Positions 59,026 through 64,000 of a stretch of 64,000 nucleotides of DNA are shown in pieces. The notes beneath the pieces are model-generated. The model saw only the letters and a program-made list of their open reading frames with translations. It was not told the DNA's origin and made no database searches. Source of the stretch: Flavobacteriaceae bacterium GF1 (GTDB taxonomy: Bacteria; Bacteroidota; Bacteroidia; Flavobacteriales; Flavobacteriaceae); the NCBI GenBank assembly GCA_009797885.1, contig WNKP01000007.1, forward strand, positions 1 through 64,000, written 5' to 3'. The translations under genes and the position numbers were made by a program. Positions within the stretch are counted from its first letter, which is position 1, and each line of letters opens with the position of its first letter.

Positions 59026-61644
59026 CTAAGAACTCGCCTTCTTCTTTTTGCTTAAAAGACGTTTAATTTCATTCAGTTTCATCAAGGCTTCAACCGGGGT
59101 AAGGGTATCAATGTCCAGGTGAAGGATTTCCTCCTTGATTTCCTCCAACAAAGGGTCGTCCAAATTAAAGAAGCTCAGTTGCATCTCGCCTTGTACGGCC
59201 TGCAATTTGTTGCCCACTTCCTCATTGGAATGGGATTGCTCCAGTTTTTTTAGGATTTTGTTCGCTTTTTGGATGACCTGCTGTGGCATTCCGGCCATCT
59301 TGGCGACGTGGATGCCAAAACTATGCTCACTGCCCCCGGGAACCAGTTTTCGGAGGAAGAGCACATTGTCCTTCAATTCCTTGATGGAAACATTGTAATT
59401 CTTGATGCGCTCAAAACTTTGGGTCATATCATTGAGCTCATGGTAATGCGTCGCGAACAGGGTCTTGGCACGGGATGGATGCTCGTGAAGGTATTCTGAA
59501 ATGGCCCAGGCAATGGAGATACCGTCATAGGTGCTGGTACCACGTCCAATTTCATCCAATAGAACCAAACTGCGCTCGGAGAGATTGTTCAAAATGGAAG
59601 CGGTCTCGTTCATCTCCACCATAAAAGTGGATTCTCCCATGGAGATATTGTCACTGGCCCCTACCCGGGTAAAGATTTTGTCCACCACGCCTATTTTTGC
59701 CGAAACGGCGGGGACAAAACTTCCCATTTGAGCCAAAAGGACAATGAGGGCCGTTTGCCGCAAAATGGCCGACTTACCACTCATATTGGGACCGGTGATC
59801 ATGATGATCTGCTGTTCTTCCCTATCGAGCAACACGTCATTGGTGATGTAAGGTTCACCCAGGGGCAATTGTTTTTCAATGACGGGGTGGCGGCCTTCCC
59901 TGATCTCAAGGACCGTGGAATTCGTTATTTCCGGTTGTACGTAATGGTTCTCCCTGGCCAGTTGGGCAAAACCACAAAGGCAGTCGAGTTGTGCGATGAT
60001 CTGTGCATTGCGCTGTACCTCTGGGATATACTCCTGCATCCATACCAAAAGTTGCTCAAACAACTGCTCTTCCAGACTTAAAATACGTTCTTCCGCCCCT
60101 AAAATTTTGGTTTCGTATTCCTTTAACTCCTCCGTGATATAACGTTCTGCATTCACCAAGGTCTGCTTACGGATCCAATTCTCGGGAACTTTGTCCTTAT
60201 GGGTATTTCGGACCTCTATATAATACCCGAATACATTGTTTGATGCTATTTTTAGGGAAGTAATCCCAGTGGCCTCCGTTTCCCGTTCCAGCATTTTGTC
60301 CAGATAATCCTTACTGGAAAAAGCCAATTGCCGCAATTCATCCAGTTCTTCGGAATAGCCATTCGCAATGGTTTGGCCTTTACCTATGCTCATGGGGGCA
60401 CCCTCATTGAGCATTTGCTTTATTTTGCCTCGTAAGGCTTCGCATTCGCTGAGCCCATTGCCCAACTCCTGCAAAGCTTCGCTTTCGCATTGGACCGTAA
60501 GTTGCTTTACCGGAACAATGACCTCCAGGGAATTTTTGAGCTGTACCATTTCCTTTGGGGTGATTTTTCCCGTGGCCACTTTGGAAATAAGTCGTTCCAA
60601 ATCGCCCATTTGCTTCATCCAATGACGGAGTTTTTCCAAAGTGTTTTCTTCGGATTTTAAATGGGAGACAATGCGGTTTCGAAATTCGATCTTCTCCTTG
60701 CTCTTTAAGGGCAGGGCCAACCAACGTTTTAACAAGCGCCCACCCATGGGGGAAATGGTTTTGTCTATGACCTCCAGCAGGGTAATGGCATTTTCATTGG
60801 TGGAATGGTACAATTCAAGATTGCGAATGGTAAAACGATCCATCCAAATATAGTCCTCTTCCGCAATGCGTTGCAGTCTATTGATATGCTGTAATTGCCT
60901 ATGCTGTGTTTCGGAGAGGTAATGGAGTATGGCCCCCGAGGCAATGATTCCCTCCTGCAGGTGGTTCACCCCAAAACCTTGTAAAGATTTGGTCTTGAAG
61001 AGGTTGGTCAGGCTTTCCTGGGCATAATCTTCCTGAAATATCCAATCTTCCAAAAAGTAGGGATGCCAGCGATTCCCATAATACGAGGTAAATTCCGTTC
61101 TATGATTTTTTGAAATAAGGACTTCATTGGGCGAAAAATTCTGGAGCAATTTATCTATTTGTTCCACGGAGCCTTCAGAAGTCAAGAACTCACCCGTGGA
61201 GATATCCAAAAAGGCTATCCCCAATTTATTGCGACCAAAATGGACGGCGGCCAGAAAATTGTTGCTCTTCGCATTAAGGATATCGTCATTTAAGGCAACT
61301 CCGGGTGTGACCAGTTCGGTTACGCCCCGTTTTACGATGCTTTTGGTCTGTTTGGGGTCTTCCAGTTGGTCGCAAATGGCCACCCGTTGCCCGGCTTTGA
61401 CCAATTTGGGTAAATAGGTATTTAGGGAATGGTGCGGAAAACCGGCAAGTTCGGTTTGGTCCCCACCGTTATTTCTATGGGTGAGGACAATACCCAATAT
61501 CTGGGCGGCTTTTATGGCGTCTTCCCCAAAGGTCTCATAAAAGTCACCCACACGAAAAAGCAGTAACGCATCGGGATGCTTTGCCTTAATGGCATTGTAC
61601 TGCTTCATCAATGGTGTTTCTTTCTTGTTTTTGGAGGTCGGCAC
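59026..61644 (-). CDS. mutS: DNA mismatch repair ATPase MutS
   Basis: 872 residues, GTG start at 61644. The N-terminal mismatch-reading motif is [16 protein letters not shown], with the Phe-x-Glu intercalating residues. Connector and lever domains follow. The ATPase has Walker [28 protein letters not shown], Walker [17 protein letters not shown] and signature LFATHYHEL. It recognises mispaired bases and starts repair. Standalone gene with its own promoter; no mutL nearby. Confidence 0.98.
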   Translation of the reverse strand: MPTSKNKKETPLMKQYNAIKAKHPDALLLFRVGDFYETFGEDAIKAAQILGIVLTHRNNGGDQTELAGFPHHSLNTYLPKLVKAGQRVAICDQLEDPKQTKSIVKRGVTELVTPGVALNDDILNAKSNNFLAAVHFGRNKLGIAFLDISTGEFLTSEGSVEQIDKLLQNFSPNEVLISKNHRTEFTSYYGNRWHPYFLEDWIFQEDYAQESLTNLFKTKSLQGFGVNHLQEGIIASGAILHYLSETQHRQLQHINRLQRIAEEDYIWMDRFTIRNLELYHSTNENAITLLEVIDKTISPMGGRLLKRWLALPLKSKEKIEFRNRIVSHLKSEENTLEKLRHWMKQMGDLERLISKVATGKITPKEMVQLKNSLEVIVPVKQLTVQCESEALQELGNGLSECEALRGKIKQMLNEGAPMSIGKGQTIANGYSEELDELRQLAFSSKDYLDKMLERETEATGITSLKIASNNVFGYYIEVRNTHKDKVPENWIRKQTLVNAERYITEELKEYETKILGAEERILSLEEQLFEQLLVWMQEYIPEVQRNAQIIAQLDCLCGFAQLARENHYVQPEITNSTVLEIREGRHPVIEKQLPLGEPYITNDVLLDREEQQIIMITGPNMSGKSAILRQTALIVLLAQMGSFVPAVSAKIGVVDKIFTRVGASDNISMGESTFMVEMNETASILNNLSERSLVLLDEIGRGTSTYDGISIAWAISEYLHEHPSRAKTLFATHYHELNDMTQSFERIKNYNVSIKELKDNVLFLRKLVPGGSEHSFGIHVAKMAGMPQQVIQKANKILKKLEQSHSNEEVGNKLQAVQGEMQLSFFNLDDPLLEEIKEEILHLDIDTLTPVEALMKLNEIKRLLSKKKKASS

Positions 61645-61667
61645 GGTACTTTTTGATTTAATTTTGC

Positions 61668-61700
61668 CAAATTATAAAGTTGAAGGTGTTTACCGTTCAA
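61668..61700 (-). promoter_or_regulatory. Candidate mutS promoter
   Basis: On the minus strand: TTGAAC (61700-61695), 18 bp, TATAATTTG (61676-61668), close to the Bacteroidota TTG/TAnnTTTG type. It lies 24 bp upstream of the mutS GTG. Confidence 0.4.
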
Positions 61701-61734
61701 TTGTTGATATTTCTCACTTAAAAGTGGATAATTT

Positions 61735-62280
61735 ATGCGAAAGTTGGCGAATGCGGAATTAGACCGTTTGGATATCCCAGGGTTTAAAAAAACCAAAAAA
61801 ACACCCTTGATTTTAGTCTTGGACAATATTAGAAGTTTGAATAACATAGGCTCGATTTTTCGTACAGCTGATGCTTTTTTAATACAGAAAATCTATCTCT
61901 GCGGGATAACCGCCAAACCCCCGCACAAGGATATTCACAAAACGGCGTTGGGCGCAACGGAAAGTGTGGATTGGGAGTATGTGGAAACGACCATGGATGC
62001 CCTGGGCAAACTACAGCAACAGGGTGTCCAGGTGATTTCTGTGGAGCAAGCTGAAAGTGCTACCCAGTTGCAGCATGTAGAGGTACAACCGGATACGACC
62101 TATGCCCTGATCTTTGGCAATGAAGTGAAAGGGGTGTCCCAGGAAGTGGTCTCCGCAAGTGACGGGGTGGTGGAAATCCCCCAGTTTGGGACCAAGCATT
62201 CCTTGAATATTTCCGTGAGCGCTGGGATAGTGGTATGGGATTTCTGGACCAAACTCAATGGTATAAAAAGAAAACCCTGA
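61735..62280 (+). CDS. SPOUT (TrmH/SpoU) family RNA 2'-O-methyltransferase
   Basis: 181 residues with the three SPOUT motifs: NIRSLNNIGSIFRTADAF (motif 1, Asn/Arg), LIFGNEVKGVS (motif 2) and EIPQFGTKHSLNISVSAGI (motif 3, knot). It methylates ribose 2'-OH in tRNA or rRNA; without a substrate domain the exact position (for example tRNA Gm18 or a 23S site) is unclear. Divergent from mutS. Confidence 0.9.
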   Translation: MRKLANAELDRLDIPGFKKTKKTPLILVLDNIRSLNNIGSIFRTADAFLIQKIYLCGITAKPPHKDIHKTALGATESVDWEYVETTMDALGKLQQQGVQVISVEQAESATQLQHVEVQPDTTYALIFGNEVKGVSQEVVSASDGVVEIPQFGTKHSLNISVSAGIVVWDFWTKLNGIKRKP

Positions 62281-62296
62281 CGGTTTCCCGTCAGGG
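62270..62296 (-). terminator. Terminator for folK-dNK (overlaps the end of the methyltransferase gene)
   Basis: CCCTGACGG (62275-62283) / CCGTCAGGG (62288-62296). On the minus strand the stem is followed by TTTTCTTTTT. It lies 95 bp beyond the folK-dNK stop and overlaps the stop codon of the opposite gene. Confidence 0.75.
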
Positions 62297-62391
62297 CGAA
62301 ACATATAGTTTGAGTTAGTTAGTTTCTGACTTAGCAGGGTGCTAATAAAATAAAACCATTCGTTATATCCAAATAAAATCCAAAAATTGTC

Positions 62392-63537
62392 TTAATAGAG
62401 AACTTCCAAAATTTTAGTTTCCAATAAGCCCAAGATTGTTTTATAGTCCTCTGGATTATTCACAAAATCCAATTCCTGTAGATCGATGAGCAGGGTTTCC
62501 TGTTCGGGATGACTTTTGATAAAATCCAGATATCCCCTATGTATGTTGTCCAGATATTCCGGTGCAATCTGTTGTTCATAATCCCGCCCACGCGTTTTGA
62601 TGTTGCGCAGCAGTCTTTCGGTGCTTTGGTAGAGATATACATAAATATCCGGTTTTCGAACCTCGTTGTACATGAAATTAAAGACCTTTCGATACAATTC
62701 AAACTCATCTTTTTGAAGGGTAATCTGGGCAAAAATCAAGGATTTAAAAATATCATAATCCCCTACCATAAAGGTTTTGAACAAATCGAATTGGGAGGTG
62801 TCGTCCATAAACTGTTGATACCTATCGGCCAAAAAGGACATTTCCAGCGGAAAGGCATATCGCCCCTGGTCCTCGTAGAACTTGGGTAAAAATGGATTGT
62901 CCGCGAATCGTTCCAAAACCAGTTTGGCATTGAAGTCCTGGGCAATTTTCTTGGCCAAAGTGGATTTGCCCGCTCCAATGTTTCCTTCAATGGCCAGGAA
63001 CTGCAACTGGGAGAACAGGGTGCGCTGTTCCTTGAACAGCTTATAGGGTGTTTTAGTCAGCGGATTGCCATCCTTGGACTGTTGCAAAAGGTTCCTGGTG
63101 TCCTTCTTTAAAACCGGATGGTAGAACTGCGGGGCAATATCGGCAAGGGGTTTTAGGACAAAATTCCGCTCCGCCATTTTCGGGTGGGGAACCGTAAGGT
63201 TTTCATGGGATATGATGTCCTCATTAAAATAAATGATATCAATATCCAGGGTACGTGAGGAATAGTGTCCGGTTTCAGACCGTTCCCTGCCCATTTCCTT
63301 TTCCAGGGCAAGGATTTCCGTGAGGACTTCCGTAGGATTCCTTTCCGTTTCCAAAAGGATACAGGCGTTCAAAAAATCATCGCCCACAAAGCCAACGGCG
63401 GCATTTTCATAGACGCTGGACATGGCCAAGGTTTTTCCCAGGCGCTCATTCAACCTAAAAATGCACTGCTGGAGTTGGGCAAGCCGATTTCCCTGATTAC
63501 TTCCCAGCGATAGATATACCTTATTGTAACTCCCCAT
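62392..63537 (-). CDS. folK: FolK (HPPK)-deoxynucleoside kinase fusion
   Basis: About 381 residues from the ATG at 63537 (MGSYNKVYLSLGSNQGNR); the ATG at 63609 would leave no room for the divergent sppA promoter. The N-terminal HPPK has LSLGSNQGNR, ENAAVGFVGDDFLN, RTLDIDIIYFN and VPHPKMAERNFVLKPLADIAP, and makes the pyrophosphorylated pterin for folate. The C-terminal dNK has the P-loop IEGNIGAGKST, VLERFADNPFL, DYDIFKSLIFAQITL and lid YLYQSTERLLRNIKTRGRDYE, which phosphorylates deoxynucleosides. The fusion is common in Bacteroidota. Confidence 0.95.
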   Translation of the reverse strand: MGSYNKVYLSLGSNQGNRLAQLQQCIFRLNERLGKTLAMSSVYENAAVGFVGDDFLNACILLETERNPTEVLTEILALEKEMGRERSETGHYSSRTLDIDIIYFNEDIISHENLTVPHPKMAERNFVLKPLADIAPQFYHPVLKKDTRNLLQQSKDGNPLTKTPYKLFKEQRTLFSQLQFLAIEGNIGAGKSTLAKKIAQDFNAKLVLERFADNPFLPKFYEDQGRYAFPLEMSFLADRYQQFMDDTSQFDLFKTFMVGDYDIFKSLIFAQITLQKDEFELYRKVFNFMYNEVRKPDIYVYLYQSTERLLRNIKTRGRDYEQQIAPEYLDNIHRGYLDFIKSHPEQETLLIDLQELDFVNNPEDYKTILGLLETKILEVLY

Positions 63538-63561
63538 AAGCCAATGGCAAAGTAAGTAAAA

Positions 63562-63584
63562 CAAAGGTAGATTCCGTATCTTTG
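63562..63584. promoter_or_regulatory. Divergent -7 boxes for folK-dNK and sppA
   Basis: Minus strand TACCTTTG (63569-63562) faces folK; plus strand TATCTTTG (63577-63584) faces sppA, 26 bp from its ATG. Both fit TAnnTTTG. Confidence 0.6.
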
Positions 63585-63609
63585 CCGCCTGAAATAAATC
63601 AGTTTCCAT

Positions 63610-64000
63610 ATGAAATTCTTACGCAATCTTTTGGCAGCCATTCTGGGTTGTCTTATTGCTATCGGTCTTCTTTTTATCATGTTTTTCATTTTTCTCACGT
63701 TAATAGGGAATGCCGGCGATGGTGTGGTCGTTAAGGAAAACTCGGTGCTTAAGATTTCCATTACCGAACCTGTATATGATTATTACGGTACGGATGGAAG
63801 CGATCCTTTTGCCGGATTTTTTGAAGAAGGCCAGGGGCTGGATCAAATCTTACACGCCGTTAAAGTGGCAAAAACAGATAACCGCATCCAAGGCATCAGC
63901 ATAAAAAACAATTTCCTGATGGCCGGGCTGGCCCAAACGCAGGAATTGCGCAAAGCCCTGGAGGATTTCAAGGAATCGGGAAAGAAAATCTATGCGCTAT
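63610..64000 (+). CDS. sppA: Signal peptide peptidase SppA (N-terminal part, truncated by window end)
   Basis: 130 residues visible. An N-terminal membrane anchor (FLRNLLAAILGCLIAIGLLFIMFFIFLTL), then KENSVLKISITEPVYDYYG, FFEEGQGLDQILHAVKVAKTDNRIQGISIKNN and ELRKALEDFKESGKKIYA, matching the first repeat of the 67-kDa type SppA (Lys-Ser dyad further on, outside the window). Degrades cleaved signal peptides in the membrane. Confidence 0.9.
   Translation, partial: MKFLRNLLAAILGCLIAIGLLFIMFFIFLTLIGNAGDGVVVKENSVLKISITEPVYDYYGTDGSDPFAGFFEEGQGLDQILHAVKVAKTDNRIQGISIKNNFLMAGLAQTQELRKALEDFKESGKKIYAL

Noticed and set aside
62270-62296. Plus-strand terminator of the SPOUT methyltransferase gene
   Set aside because: The T tract is on the minus strand side, so the hairpin mainly serves the folK-dNK transcript, though it may work weakly both ways.

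Overview
The window looks like a chromosomal piece of a marine Flavobacteriaceae bacterium (Bacteroidota; Maribacter/Zobellia/Allomuricauda-like). The evidence is a type B type-IX-secretion C-terminal domain followed by PorP/SprF and OmpA partners, a folK-deoxynucleoside kinase fusion, Reg_prop sensor architecture, and TAnnTTTG-type -7 promoter boxes. Genus and species cannot be fixed from the sequence.

Layout. (1) 1-6.3 kb: 3' part of a giant Calx-beta surface protein with its PorP/SprF and OmpA-like partners. (2) 6.3-19 kb: Nramp transporter, alpha/beta hydrolase, a sugar-oxidation group (sugar porter, TIM-barrel isomerase, GMC oxidoreductase plus small subunit), a lipoprotein, a kinase-less Reg_prop/GAF sensor and a coupled GluR0-like K+ channel. 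(3) 19.0-34.7 kb: an array of mostly single-gene units, nearly all on the minus strand, separated by 45-180 bp attC-like elements. (4) 34.7-48.2 kb: a minus-strand lipid-storage locus: gpsA, a PlsB-HAD-PlsC fusion, two alpha/beta hydrolases, a WS/DGAT-SCP2 fusion, a UbiB-like kinase and a TetR-like regulator, followed upstream by phasin-like granule proteins and a BTAD (SARP-like) activator. (5) 48.4-56.4 kb: a second stretch of the cassette array, again all minus strand. (6) 56.4-58.5 kb: AT-rich genes, including a proteasome-like Ntn-hydrolase candidate. (7) 58.5-64 kb: tRNA-Leu and tRNA-Gly, mutS, a SPOUT methyltransferase, folK-dNK and the start of sppA.

Two points stand out. First, regions 3 and 5 behave like an integron cassette array without an integrase (CALIN-like). 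Each gene is bracketed by its own perfect or near-perfect 7-10 bp inverted pair (GTT-N.../...-N-AAC). These pairs differ from cassette to cassette but match within a cassette, as expected if recombination cuts inside GTT. The inner boxes (GGCTATAATT / AATCATAGCC) pair within each spacer. Second, region 4 encodes a nearly complete predicted route from dihydroxyacetone phosphate to triacylglycerol or wax ester, with granule-surface proteins. Two phasin-like promoters share an identical SARP-style tandem heptamer at the same distance from the -7 box, next to the BTAD regulator gene.

All assignments come from reading motifs and gene order; no database search was run.
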